A stretch of DNA of 64,000 nt from Bartonella tamiae Th239 (GTDB lineage Bacteria > Pseudomonadota > Alphaproteobacteria > Rhizobiales > Rhizobiaceae), in the NCBI RefSeq assembly GCF_000278275.1, contig NZ_JH725147.1, forward strand, positions 1-64,000, given 5' to 3'. The notes under the pieces were generated by a model, which worked only from the letters and a program-made list of their open reading frames with translations, searched no databases and was not told the DNA's origin. Shown piece by piece: positions 1 to 8,238 of this stretch (within the stretch, counting starts at the first letter, position 1; each line of letters begins with the position of its first letter). Both the position numbers and the translations under genes were made by a program.

Positions 1-440
1 AAAAAAATGCAAAAAAATAAACCTTTTTCTTAGTTTCTTATAAAAAAGCCATAAAACCATTACTTACCCAACACTTTTTCTTCAGATAATAACGAGAATA
101 TGACAATATATTGCGTTTGATGAAAAGTTTATAAAACTTACTCGTCAGATCTCAGTCTCTAATAGTGGTGGGTGACAGTTTATATTGCGCAATCATATAA
201 AAAGAGATTATTTTTAGTATTGCCCTATTCCTATCATATTTTTCTCTTTTATATACGCTTTCAATAAGCCGTTATAGTAAAGTCCACTTTGCAACCTTTA
301 TAAGGATCTGGGTAAACAACGATTTTACTATTTTGTTTTGATATAATAATTTGTATATCTATAGCACAAAATCGAAGCCGCTTTTTAAACTTTCCTGTTT
401 ATTTAAACGCGCTTATATTTGAGTTTTTTTTGCGAGAATT
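1..440. other. AT-rich intergenic stretch, no gene seen
   Basis: No convincing coding frame or RNA gene is visible on either strand. It must hold the promoter of the peptidase gene that starts at 441; a TATAAT hexamer lies at 342-347, but no good -35 element is found at the usual spacing before it. Confidence 0.5.
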
Positions 441-2411
441 ATGAAAGAAAATCGACATCTGATTAAAGATCTTGGACAACAACCCGCGCTTGTTGAAAAC
501 GGCCGTCGCCAACCTGATCGACGTCAAATATCTGCACGTTGGCTGGCGGGAACAGTCTTAACGGGTCTAACATCTTGCACACTTATGGGCGTGGCACTCT
601 TTGCTGCACTTGATGGGCGCGAGCAACTCTCTTTACCGCAACTGCAATTGGCTCAAATAGAAACACTTTCAATTGAAGCCAAAGAAAGCGATGAGGGCAA
701 AGTTGATCGAATCGCTCAAACCTTGCCGCGTCAAACATTTGATGATCGTCGCCGCTTTGATTTATCTATCATGCAAAAAGACGGTGAAAGAGAAGTGATT
801 CGTACCCAACCATTTGAATTGGTACGTATGGCTTTAGCTGAAGACAGACCCGAAAAATATAAATATCCCGCTTTTAATGCGCTTACAATTTTTGCGAATA
901 AGACATCGAAAGAAGAAATTAAGCCCGAAACAAATTTACAAATTTATGGAGCAAAGATTGAGTCCGAAATTTCACTAAGAAATATTGATTTATCGCAAGA
1001 CACAATAAAAAATCATGCATCCGACACTCTTTCTTCAGATGAAATTGAAAAAAGCATTCGTGCAAGCGGTTTATTATTAGATAATAATATTTTACGAGTT
1101 GCTGCCCTCAACTACATTGATCCTGAACAATTTAACAATTTACAAGGTTCAATCAATCTTTCTGATGTTCCAGATGTGCGCATTATCCAAGAAAATGTGA
1201 GCATTTCACCACGTATCGTAAACGAGGAGAGCTCCGAAGGATATTCGGAAGATCTCATTCCTTTTCGTAAAAAACAAACATTTATAGATGCACTCAATGA
1301 CGCCAATTATAGTGGAGAAGATGTAATAAAAATATCTGAAGCTTTAAGCAAATTTAACGGTTCAGATGCATTAAATGCCGGAAATGTCTTACGCATTGGA
1401 ATTGAATCCAAACCAAGCGGTGATCATCTTGTTCGTGCCAGCATATATAATGGTATGCATCATGAAATTTCCATTGCACTGAATGATCAAGGACATTTTG
1501 TGGAAAGTACTGAGCCAGAAATGTCACAAGCTTTAAAAACTGCTTTTGAGGGAGGCGTGCCTCTTACAAATGTTGCGGCATCGAAATTACTTAAAGTTTA
1601 TGATGCGATTTACCGAGCTGTTTTAAGTTATGATATGCCCCAAGAAACGGCACAGCAACTTATCAATGTATTGGCAAATGACGTTGATTTACAAAGTACT
1701 GTTTCTTCGACCGATATGTTGGAAGTATTTTATGCTGTTCCAGATAAAGACAACAAAAAAGACGCTGAGCCCGAAATACGTTTTGTAAGTGCAACATTTG
1801 GCGATGTTACACGCAAATATTATCGCTTCCACTCTCAAGATGGCACTGTTGATTTTTATGATTCTGAAGGGCGCAGCTCTAAACAATTTCTTTTAAGAAA
1901 GCCTGTACCCAACGGACGATTTACTTCTCCATTCGGGCCACGTCGACATCCAGTTTTAGGTTATGTAAGGATGCATACAGGTGTTGATTGGGCCGCTCCA
2001 CGCGGTTCGCCGATCATTGCAGCAGGTGATGGTATTATTACAAAGGCAAGTTATACAAGAGGTTATGGTAACCACACAGAAATTCGCCATGCCAATGGTT
2101 ATGTCACGTCTTATTCGCACCAAAATGGTTTTGCAGCAAATATAAAACCTGGTGTTAAAGTACGCCAAGGTCAAATCATTGGCTATGTCGGATCAACGGG
2201 TCTTTCAACAGGCGCACATTGCCACTTTGAAGTTGTTGTAAATGGAACAAAAGTTGACCCGATGCGTATCCGTCTTCCAGACAATAAATCTCTTAAAGGT
2301 CAAGATCTTGTCGCTTTCAAACGAGATCGTGATAGCATTGATTCTTATATTAATGGGCAAGGAGATCAAAAGCTTGTATCTGTTGCCAGCGTGAATGATA
2401 AAGATTCTTAA
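441..2411 (+). CDS. M23-family murein metallopeptidase, membrane-anchored
   Basis: Predicted zinc endopeptidase (LytM/M23 family) acting on peptidoglycan cross-links in the periplasm, or a catalytic regulator of division and envelope remodelling. The 656-aa product has a cytoplasmic N-terminus, one membrane segment at about residues 34-58, a long periplasmic region of some 400 residues, and a C-terminal M23 domain from about 490 to 615. Zinc ligands of the LAS fold are visible: His512 and Asp516 in HTGVD, and His593 and His595 in GAHCHFE, so the domain looks catalytically intact. The last 4 bp overlap the end of the convergent kinase gene. The physiological partner cannot be told from sequence. 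Confidence 0.9.
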   Translation: MKENRHLIKDLGQQPALVENGRRQPDRRQISARWLAGTVLTGLTSCTLMGVALFAALDGREQLSLPQLQLAQIETLSIEAKESDEGKVDRIAQTLPRQTFDDRRRFDLSIMQKDGEREVIRTQPFELVRMALAEDRPEKYKYPAFNALTIFANKTSKEEIKPETNLQIYGAKIESEISLRNIDLSQDTIKNHASDTLSSDEIEKSIRASGLLLDNNILRVAALNYIDPEQFNNLQGSINLSDVPDVRIIQENVSISPRIVNEESSEGYSEDLIPFRKKQTFIDALNDANYSGEDVIKISEALSKFNGSDALNAGNVLRIGIESKPSGDHLVRASIYNGMHHEISIALNDQGHFVESTEPEMSQALKTAFEGGVPLTNVAASKLLKVYDAIYRAVLSYDMPQETAQQLINVLANDVDLQSTVSSTDMLEVFYAVPDKDNKKDAEPEIRFVSATFGDVTRKYYRFHSQDGTVDFYDSEGRSSKQFLLRKPVPNGRFTSPFGPRRHPVLGYVRMHTGVDWAAPRGSPIIAAGDGIITKASYTRGYGNHTEIRHANGYVTSYSHQNGFAANIKPGVKVRQGQIIGYVGSTGLSTGAHCHFEVVVNGTKVDPMRIRLPDNKSLKGQDLVAFKRDRDSIDSYINGQGDQKLVSVASVNDKDS

Positions 2412-3877
2412 TGTGACGAAATAATATTGAGTTTGGGTAATGGAATAACTACGCGTGTTCCGCCTTTTGATGAATGGTTAAAAATTGGTTTTTCACCAAA
2501 TTGCATGCATAATTGTTGAATAACGAGTTTCCCTAATCCATCATTTGGTTGGCTATTTGATATATCAAATCCTATTCCATCATCTTCCACAATAAGTGCT
2601 TTTTGACCTTTATGGTTGTCATCACTTAAATCTGAATTATTGACACATTGAATATCACCAAAAGAAATTTTAATTTTTCCTGTTTTTTGATTCGGAAAAG
2701 CATGTTTTATAGAATTGGTAAGCAATTCACCCAAAATGATTCCTAATGTCGTTGCATCTCGGGAAGATAAATGACAGTCTTCAAAATGTGTTTCAATTTG
2801 AACTTTTTCACGTAATTCCATAGGAAGTCCAAGCTCCACGTCATTAACGACAGATTGTAAAAACTCAGCCAATGGTGTGGTTTCCATATCATCACCCAAA
2901 CGCAAACGACGATGTGCCGCAGATATGGTTTGTATGCGATCACGTGCCGCACTTAATGCAGAGCGAACTTCTGGATTTTCACTGCGATTAAATTGCAATC
3001 CTAAAAGGGAAGAGACGGTTGCTAAAGAATTCCCAATTCGGTGGCTGGCATCTTGAAGTAATATTTCAACGCGGAGACGCTCTCTTTCGGCATGATTGCG
3101 TGCAGCTTCTAATTCTTGCGTGCGCTCCCGAACTCTTTCTTCCAAAGCGATATTTTCACTATGCAATAAAAGTTGATAAGTTTTTAACTTTGTAATATCA
3201 CGACGAAAACGATTGATCACAGCATAAGCAAGCACAAATGTACTGATAACAGAAACCATAGCCGCTAATGTTAATGCAGCGCGCAACTTTGCAATACCTG
3301 CACGGCGGTTTTCACGCGATTCATTGTCACCAGAGAAAAAAGACGTAATCAGTGTATTTAACCGATCAACATTTGGGTGATCATCATTGCTTTCAATCGG
3401 TATTTCTGACATATTTTTTTGAAGTGATATGCCTTTTGAATTTATTTTTTGTACTAAAAGATTTTGATTTAAATCAACTTCTTTTTTTAAAGCATCATAC
3501 CACTTTTCCCAATCAGGATTTGTATGTGCAATCATAGAGATGTAATCCATGACATCATTTAATTTTTGTGAAATTATCTGAAATTGATCATAGTTTTGTC
3601 GGCTACCGTTTATCGAAAAAGTCCGTTCTAAACTATTCAGCTCTATAAGATGGATGAGCACCATATCAGACTGTTCACGTAACTGTGAACTCGTTGCAAT
3701 CCTCGCAATTTCCCTATCAACCGCACTTGAAAGCAAAAAAATCAATACCGATGCAATTAAAACCAACAAAAGAGAAACCATGATTGCTGCTCTTCTCCAT
3801 TTGGAGGTCGTTGTGTGTTGACGTACACTCTTTGATAAATCTACCGACTCACTCATCTTCTCCCCATCATCCAACAT
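2408..3877 (-). CDS. Membrane sensor histidine kinase (HisKA_2 type)
   Basis: Two-component sensor kinase. Two membrane segments (about residues 33-52 and 200-222) flank a helical periplasmic region resembling CHASE3. After a coiled-coil linker comes the HisKA_2 box with His279 in HRIGNSL, then an ATPase with an N-box (ELLTNSIKHAF) and G-box (DDGIGF). This kinase class feeds the PhyR/NepR/EcfG general stress response in alphaproteobacteria, and the gene lies next to ecfG-nepR, so phosphorylating PhyR is a reasonable inference. A start at 3856, with GGGGAG just upstream, is an alternative to 3877. Its end overlaps the M23 gene by 4 bp, convergently. Confidence 0.88.
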   Translation of the reverse strand: MLDDGEKMSESVDLSKSVRQHTTTSKWRRAAIMVSLLLVLIASVLIFLLSSAVDREIARIATSSQLREQSDMVLIHLIELNSLERTFSINGSRQNYDQFQIISQKLNDVMDYISMIAHTNPDWEKWYDALKKEVDLNQNLLVQKINSKGISLQKNMSEIPIESNDDHPNVDRLNTLITSFFSGDNESRENRRAGIAKLRAALTLAAMVSVISTFVLAYAVINRFRRDITKLKTYQLLLHSENIALEERVRERTQELEAARNHAERERLRVEILLQDASHRIGNSLATVSSLLGLQFNRSENPEVRSALSAARDRIQTISAAHRRLRLGDDMETTPLAEFLQSVVNDVELGLPMELREKVQIETHFEDCHLSSRDATTLGIILGELLTNSIKHAFPNQKTGKIKISFGDIQCVNNSDLSDDNHKGQKALIVEDDGIGFDISNSQPNDGLGKLVIQQLCMQFGEKPIFNHSSKGGTRVVIPLPKLNIISSH

Positions 3878-3881
3878 GTTT

Positions 3882-3902
3882 GCATTGCTTCGTTTGCAAT
3901 GC
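3882..3902 (-). repeat. Inverted repeat upstream of sensor kinase
   Basis: A perfect 7-bp inverted repeat (GCATTGC / GCAATGC, 7-nt loop) sits just before the first start codon of the sensor kinase. It could form a small 5'-leader hairpin or be a regulator site. No U-tract follows, so it does not look like a terminator. Confidence 0.4.
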
Positions 3903-4066
3903 TTCCATATGACTTGACCAATCTGTCACCATGTAGAGGCAATAAACATAACTTTTCTTTCGGTTAAGATATGGCGCTTATAAAAAAAGCAAGACTAAGA
4001 TAAATTTAAATTTCTTTTCTCTAAAAGTAGAATGAAGGAAAAAATGTACAGCTAATCTGTTGTTAT

Positions 4067-4621
4067 CTATTGATTAAATGAACGCAGTGTTGCCCCTGCT
4101 GAGTAAGAATCAGGGCCATAATCTGACTCACCATCAACTTTTAATATTTCTTGTAATCGATTGCGTGCACGACTGACACGACTTTTAATAGTACCAACAG
4201 CGCAATCACAAATCTCTGCTGCATCTTCATAAGAAAAACCGGAGGCACCAATCAAGATAATTGCTTCTTTTTGATCATCAGGCAACATGTCCAATGCCTT
4301 TTTAAAATCTTGCAAGTCAAGAGAGCCATATTGTGCTGGATGAATAGCCATATTTTCAGTAAAAATACCATCACTATCTTGGACTTCACGTCCCTTTTTA
4401 CGCATTTGGCTATAAAATTCGTTGCGTAATATTGTAAACAGCCATGCTTTCATATTGGTTCCCAATTGAAAACTGTCTTGTTTTGCCCATGCTTTCATAA
4501 TGGTATCTTGCACCAAATCATCGGCTTTATCATGCTTACCGCTTAAAGAAACTGCAAAAGCGCGCAAGGCAGGCAAAATAGATAAAAGTTCGCGTTTAAA
4601 ATCTGTTTTTGCGTCACTCAT
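4067..4621 (-). CDS. ecfG: EcfG-type extracytoplasmic-function sigma factor (general stress response)
   Basis: ECF sigma factor of 184 aa that directs RNA polymerase to general-stress promoters. Region 2 covers about residues 15-80 (with DLVQDTIMKAW), and region 4 about 108-165 (LPDDQKEAIILIGASGFSY, then a helix-turn-helix with AVGTIKSRVSRAR). There is no transmembrane or anti-sigma extension. It starts 3 nt after nepR stops, so the two form an operon, and it sits across from phyR. Family knowledge: EcfG is held by NepR and freed when phosphorylated PhyR takes NepR. The gene is called rpoE in Bartonella. Confidence 0.93.
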   Translation of the reverse strand: MSDAKTDFKRELLSILPALRAFAVSLSGKHDKADDLVQDTIMKAWAKQDSFQLGTNMKAWLFTILRNEFYSQMRKKGREVQDSDGIFTENMAIHPAQYGSLDLQDFKKALDMLPDDQKEAIILIGASGFSYEDAAEICDCAVGTIKSRVSRARNRLQEILKVDGESDYGPDSYSAGATLRSFNQ

Positions 4622-4624
4622 CTT

Positions 4625-4831
4625 TTATGTGCCCTTCTCCTCATTATTGTGGTGAGCTTTTTCTGCTCGATCAAGCTTTTCCAGCAAATCAAGGAAACGG
4701 TCAGGTATTTCTTCTTCTTGGATTGCAGTGTAAAACTGCTTCAATTTTGATGCTATCTCGCTATGTGATCCAAGGATTTCATCATTCAAAGTGGGATCTT
4801 CAACGCGATTTTTATCATGGCTCTCATACAT
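4625..4831 (-). CDS. nepR: Anti-sigma factor NepR
   Basis: Small cytoplasmic anti-sigma factor that binds EcfG and, under stress, is sequestered by phosphorylated PhyR. The family signature is clear: IASKLKQFYTAIQEEEIPDRF followed by DLLEKLD. The frame is open to an ATG at 4852, but the ATG at 4831 has GAGG six bases upstream and gives a 68-aa protein of usual NepR size, so 4831 is chosen. It is the first gene of the nepR-ecfG operon, divergent from phyR; the tail after the core is short and acidic. Confidence 0.9.
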   Translation of the reverse strand: MYESHDKNRVEDPTLNDEILGSHSEIASKLKQFYTAIQEEEIPDRFLDLLEKLDRAEKAHHNNEEKGT

Positions 4832-4881
4832 ACTTAACCTCATAAAACTCATTTATTGATCCCGCAAAATTAACGCGCCTT

Positions 4882-4920
4882 TAACAAGAAATATAGTGCT
4901 AACAAGAAATATAGTGCTAA
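4882..4920. repeat. Tandem 18-bp repeat in nepR-phyR intergenic region
   Basis: Two back-to-back copies of an 18-bp unit (first at 4883-4900, second at 4901-4918, AACAAGAAATATAGTGCT), with a further two matching bases. It lies in the upstream region of nepR, so a recent duplication may have changed the spacing of its promoter elements. Confidence 0.8.
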
Positions 4921-4940
4921 AAAAAAAGTTCCAAGGGGAT

Positions 4941-4965
4941 GAAACTTTTTTAATCTTTCTACGTT
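4941..4965 (+). promoter_or_regulatory. EcfG-type promoter of phyR
   Basis: GAAAC (4941-4945), a 16-bp spacer, then CGTT (4962-4965), close to the alphaproteobacterial EcfG consensus GGAAC-N16/17-CGTT with one mismatch. It is about 40 bp before the phyR start. Autoregulation of the stress-response genes by their own sigma factor is usual in this system. Confidence 0.65.
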
Positions 4966-5006
4966 ATTGAGTAATTATACGCTTTCAGGGGCAGAAGGAG
5001 TTTTTT

Positions 5007-5801
5007 ATGCCATTATCAACCCGTATCGCACCAAACTTACCTTATCTTAGACGTTTTGCCCGTGCGGTTACCGGATCGCAATCATCCGGAGATGCCTATG
5101 TAGCGGCGATGCTTGAAGCATTGATTGCAGATATCGGAATTTTCCCCGAATGTACAAACAATCGCATCAGTGTTTATAAATTATTTTGCCAACTTTTTGA
5201 TCAAACAACACCGCAAATTGCAGAGCCATTACCACAATTCGATCTTGAACAAAAAACCAGAGCGAAGCTGTCTCATTTAATGCCACGTGCAAGACAAGCT
5301 TTTCTTCTTATCGCAGTTGAAGGTTTCAATGAACAAGAGGCCATGGAAATTCTTCAGCTTTCACTAAACGATTTTAGAGATCTTTTAAGTGAAGCTTCAC
5401 GCGATATTTCCCAACAAGTAGCAACGCGTATTATGATTATTGAGGACGAACCGCTTATTGCCATGGATATAGAGCAGCTCGTTGAAAGTCTTGGGCATCA
5501 AGTTGTGGGCATTGCAAGAACACGTGATGAAGCGGTAAATCTCTATAAAAAACAGCGCCCCGGCATGATCCTTGCCGATATTCAACTGGCTGATAATAGC
5601 TCTGGCATTGATGCAGTTAATGATATTTTGGAAGCCGATGAAATTCCTGTCATTTTCATCACCGCATTTCCTGAGCGTCTTTTAACAGGTGAGCGTCCAG
5701 AGCCAACATTTCTTGTTACAAAGCCCTTTAATCCAGACATGGTAAAGGCACTTATTTCACAGGCACTCTTTTTCCAAGAAAATGCATCGAAAGTGGCTTA
5801 A
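5007..5801 (+). CDS. phyR: PhyR anti-anti-sigma response regulator
   Basis: Central switch of the general stress response: 264 aa with an N-terminal sigma-factor-like domain (about 1-130) and a C-terminal receiver (about 143-260). Receiver residues are intact: acidic pair in MIIEDEP, phospho-acceptor Asp191 in ILADIQL, Thr in FITAFPER and Lys239 in TKPF. When phosphorylated, the sigma-like domain is exposed and binds NepR, releasing EcfG. A strong AGAAGGAG ribosome site precedes the start. It is divergent from nepR-ecfG and followed 20 bp later by an HWE kinase, the usual gene neighbourhood. Confidence 0.95.
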   Translation: MPLSTRIAPNLPYLRRFARAVTGSQSSGDAYVAAMLEALIADIGIFPECTNNRISVYKLFCQLFDQTTPQIAEPLPQFDLEQKTRAKLSHLMPRARQAFLLIAVEGFNEQEAMEILQLSLNDFRDLLSEASRDISQQVATRIMIIEDEPLIAMDIEQLVESLGHQVVGIARTRDEAVNLYKKQRPGMILADIQLADNSSGIDAVNDILEADEIPVIFITAFPERLLTGERPEPTFLVTKPFNPDMVKALISQALFFQENASKVA

Positions 5802-5821
5802 GAAAGGCAAATAAGCGAAAT

Positions 5822-6838
5822 ATGGCTATAACGTCTCATTCTGCTCCTCTTATGGATAAAGCCCATGTTAGTGCCTTGATGCAAGCTATTCAGGGAGCAG
5901 AAATTTGCGTCCTTTATCAATCCGTTGATCTTATACACCGTTGGGCAGAAAATCTGCCTGATATTTTAAAAGAAAAGTGGTCAATAGGGTGCCGTGATAG
6001 TGACTTTTTATCAGTTGATCAGTCTGAGATGATAGAAACATTAAAGTTGCAAGTCTTAGCAACGGGCAAAAGACAAACACTTGAAGTTCGTTTTGAAGAT
6101 AGTGCCCGACAAATTATCTGGTATAAATTTTCTATTGATTGTCACCGCGATGAGCATGGGGATATTATTGGTGTATTAACCACAGGCGTAAATGTATCTG
6201 AACTCAGACGACGAGAACAAGTTCTAAAAGTGCTTCTTCGCGAAGTTAGCCATAGATCAAAAAATCTTTTAGCCATTATCCAAAGTATTGCAGGACAAAC
6301 AGCGCGTCATAGCGGAACAATTAAAGATTTTTTACTTAAATTTCGTGGACGTATTCAATCATTGTCCCACTCACAGGACCTTGTAACAGACTCAGACTGG
6401 CGCGGCGCACAATTTCATGAACTATTGCGTACGCAAATAGCTGGCTATTTTGACACAGATAATTGTCGATTTAGTGTAGAAGGCAAAGATCCCTATCTTT
6501 TTCCAAGTGCGGCTTTGCATATTGGTTTGGCGTTTCACGAGCTTATTGTCAATTCACTGTCTTACGGTGCTTTATCACAAGCCAATGGACGTGTCGTCGT
6601 TTCAAGTCAAGTCGAGTATAAGGAAAAAGAAACCCCCAATCTTATCATCTCATGGCTCGAAATTTTTGACAGTTTAAATGCGCCCACCAAAGAGCATAAA
6701 GCCAGTTTTGGCAGTGCTGTTTTAGAAAAAATAGTTCCCACATCTGTCAATGGCACGGCATCCTTAACATTCCGCGATAATGGACTTTATTACGAATTAA
6801 CAATTCCAAATACGTATTTCGACATTTTCCCAGAATAA
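5822..6838 (+). CDS. Cytosolic PAS-HWE histidine kinase, likely PhyR kinase
   Basis: Soluble 338-aa sensor kinase. An N-terminal PAS-like domain (about 15-130) is followed by an HWE-type dimerisation and phosphotransfer box with His144 in EVSHRSKN, and a divergent ATPase that carries the family's name residues: His239 in HELIVNS and Trp278/Glu280 in SWLE. There are no membrane segments, so the signal is probably cytosolic. It is cotranscribed with phyR, and HWE/HisKA_2 kinases at this locus act on PhyR in related bacteria; that partnership is inferred here. Confidence 0.9.
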   Translation: MAITSHSAPLMDKAHVSALMQAIQGAEICVLYQSVDLIHRWAENLPDILKEKWSIGCRDSDFLSVDQSEMIETLKLQVLATGKRQTLEVRFEDSARQIIWYKFSIDCHRDEHGDIIGVLTTGVNVSELRRREQVLKVLLREVSHRSKNLLAIIQSIAGQTARHSGTIKDFLLKFRGRIQSLSHSQDLVTDSDWRGAQFHELLRTQIAGYFDTDNCRFSVEGKDPYLFPSAALHIGLAFHELIVNSLSYGALSQANGRVVVSSQVEYKEKETPNLIISWLEIFDSLNAPTKEHKASFGSAVLEKIVPTSVNGTASLTFRDNGLYYELTIPNTYFDIFPE

Positions 6839-6957
6839 ATATCTCACTATTATCTTTAGAAGACACTTAAATACTCATTTGCAACAAAACAGACGCTAGT
6901 GTCCTTTCATCATTAATGATTCAAATATTTTCATCATTCAGGGATAATATTTCTTAC

Positions 6958-6982
6958 GGAACTATATTTTATAACAATGGTT
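6958..6982 (+). promoter_or_regulatory. Near-consensus EcfG promoter
   Basis: GGAAC (6958-6962), exactly 16 bp, then GGTT (6979-6982): a full -35 match and a one-base change in the -10 relative to GGAAC-N16-CGTT. It lies 56 bp before the small gene at 7039, suggesting direct control by the sigma factor encoded at 4067-4621. Confidence 0.65.
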
Positions 6983-7038
6983 TAGAACATAGAAGCACTA
7001 CCAAAAACTTTTTTGTATACTAAACTAGGAATGTCATT

Positions 7039-7365
7039 ATGAATTCATTGATTGCAATTATGCTACTTGTCACATGCAATGATGACTTTTCACTATGCGA
7101 AATGCCTAACGAAAAAGTGGATGTATATCCAAATCATGCGATCTGCGAGGACAGTATCAATAAACGCTTAAAGGATATGACATTCAAAGGTGAGCAAATT
7201 TTTGCTCAATGTGTAGCAACACAAGATTATGAGTTGAATAAGTATTTAACACTGTATTGGCATGTCAATAAAAGGGGTGATTTTAAAGTATCACTAAAAA
7301 GTAAAACTAAAAATGACACGCCCTTTATTGTATCAGCTGAAAATCTAAAAAAAACTGGTGCTTAA
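7039..7365 (+). CDS. Small cysteine-containing protein, possible stress-regulon member
   Basis: Unrecognised 108-aa protein. The first 13 residues are hydrophobic (ending LLVTC), then the chain is hydrophilic with cysteines at about 13, 20, 36 and 54, which would suit a disulfide-bonded exported protein, although the N-terminus is short for a signal peptide. The chain between 25 and 60 contains an AICEDSINKRLKDM helix. It lies alone after the phyR-kinase operon, downstream of the near-consensus EcfG promoter, so a role in the general stress response is inferred from position only. Confidence 0.7.
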   Translation: MNSLIAIMLLVTCNDDFSLCEMPNEKVDVYPNHAICEDSINKRLKDMTFKGEQIFAQCVATQDYELNKYLTLYWHVNKRGDFKVSLKSKTKNDTPFIVSAENLKKTGA

Positions 7366-7645
7366 ATTTTTCAATCTTATAACACACTCTGTACGTTTTC
7401 AAAAATGCATAGATTACATTAAAAATAAGCATAAAGCAAAATTAGAAGAAAAGATGAATGATGGTCGAATTGACCATGCACTCTTTTAATATGATGATCA
7501 CATCAAAGATATGGCGTATTCATATGATGTATGACAATTAAAGATTGATTTACCATCTGATTTATAAACACACTTTTATTGATATTTTTATTGAAACACA
7601 CCGCTGAAACACGTAAATGCGATCAAACCTTACTGGGAGATTGCC

Positions 7646-8167
7646 ATGAATGACGACTATAATTCCAATTATAACCAAATGGGATATCAAGACGCTTATG
7701 ATCCGCAAAATCCTTATGAAAAACCCTTAGATCCCGCTGTTGAAAGGGTAAGACGCAAATTGATGCGTTTAATGATTATATCCGTCTCAGTAACCATGCT
7801 ACTCATTGTTGCGGTTCTCATTGCCGTTATCTATAAAGTTATAACCCCACAAACAGAAAAAAAAGCAAATGAAGTTACACCAATATCTGAATTAACCCCT
7901 GATATTAAGACAGAAATTCAAACATTGCCGCCAGAAATTCCTAAGTTTATTAATCGTACAATTGCACTGCCAGAAGGTACACGCATCTTATCACAAAGTC
8001 TTTCAGGCAATTTAATTGCTTTAGAAACATTAACACCCGAAGGTGGAACTGAGATGATCATTTATGACTATAAAAATGGTCATCTGATTGCTGGTATTAC
8101 TTTGGGCACCTCTTCAAATGCAGAGCGCCCTATGGCTATGCCTGAAACACCATCGAATGAAAAATAA
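7646..8167 (+). CDS. Single-pass membrane protein (DUF6476-like)
   Basis: A 173-aa protein with an acidic, Asn/Tyr-rich N-terminus (1-35), one membrane helix at about 45-70 (hydrophobic from LMIISVSVT), a Pro/Thr linker, and a small beta-rich C-terminal domain. The end resembles a family found widely in alphaproteobacteria beside housekeeping genes, with pattern LPEGTRI..SLSGNLIALE and IIYDYKNGHLI. GGGAG lies 8 bp before the ATG. Function unknown; the fold would be periplasmic. It converges on clpB across a shared terminator. Confidence 0.75.
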   Translation: MNDDYNSNYNQMGYQDAYDPQNPYEKPLDPAVERVRRKLMRLMIISVSVTMLLIVAVLIAVIYKVITPQTEKKANEVTPISELTPDIKTEIQTLPPEIPKFINRTIALPEGTRILSQSLSGNLIALETLTPEGGTEMIIYDYKNGHLIAGITLGTSSNAERPMAMPETPSNEK

Positions 8168-8205
8168 TATAAAGTTTTATTATTTATTAATATGCATCTT
8201 ATGAA

Positions 8206-8228
8206 AAAGCCCGCCTAAAGCGGGCTTT
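8206..8228. terminator. Bidirectional terminator between convergent genes
   Basis: Perfect hairpin AAAGCCCGC-CTAAA-GCGGGCTTT with A and T runs on both sides. It can end transcription both from the membrane-protein gene on the plus strand and from clpB on the minus strand. Confidence 0.85.
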
Positions 8229-8238
8229 AATATGTTTT

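Noticed and set aside
4928-4932. GGAAC on the minus strand as an EcfG promoter for nepR-ecfG
   Set aside because: No CGTT-like -10 occurs 16-17 bp downstream; the nearest CGTT is over 50 bp away.
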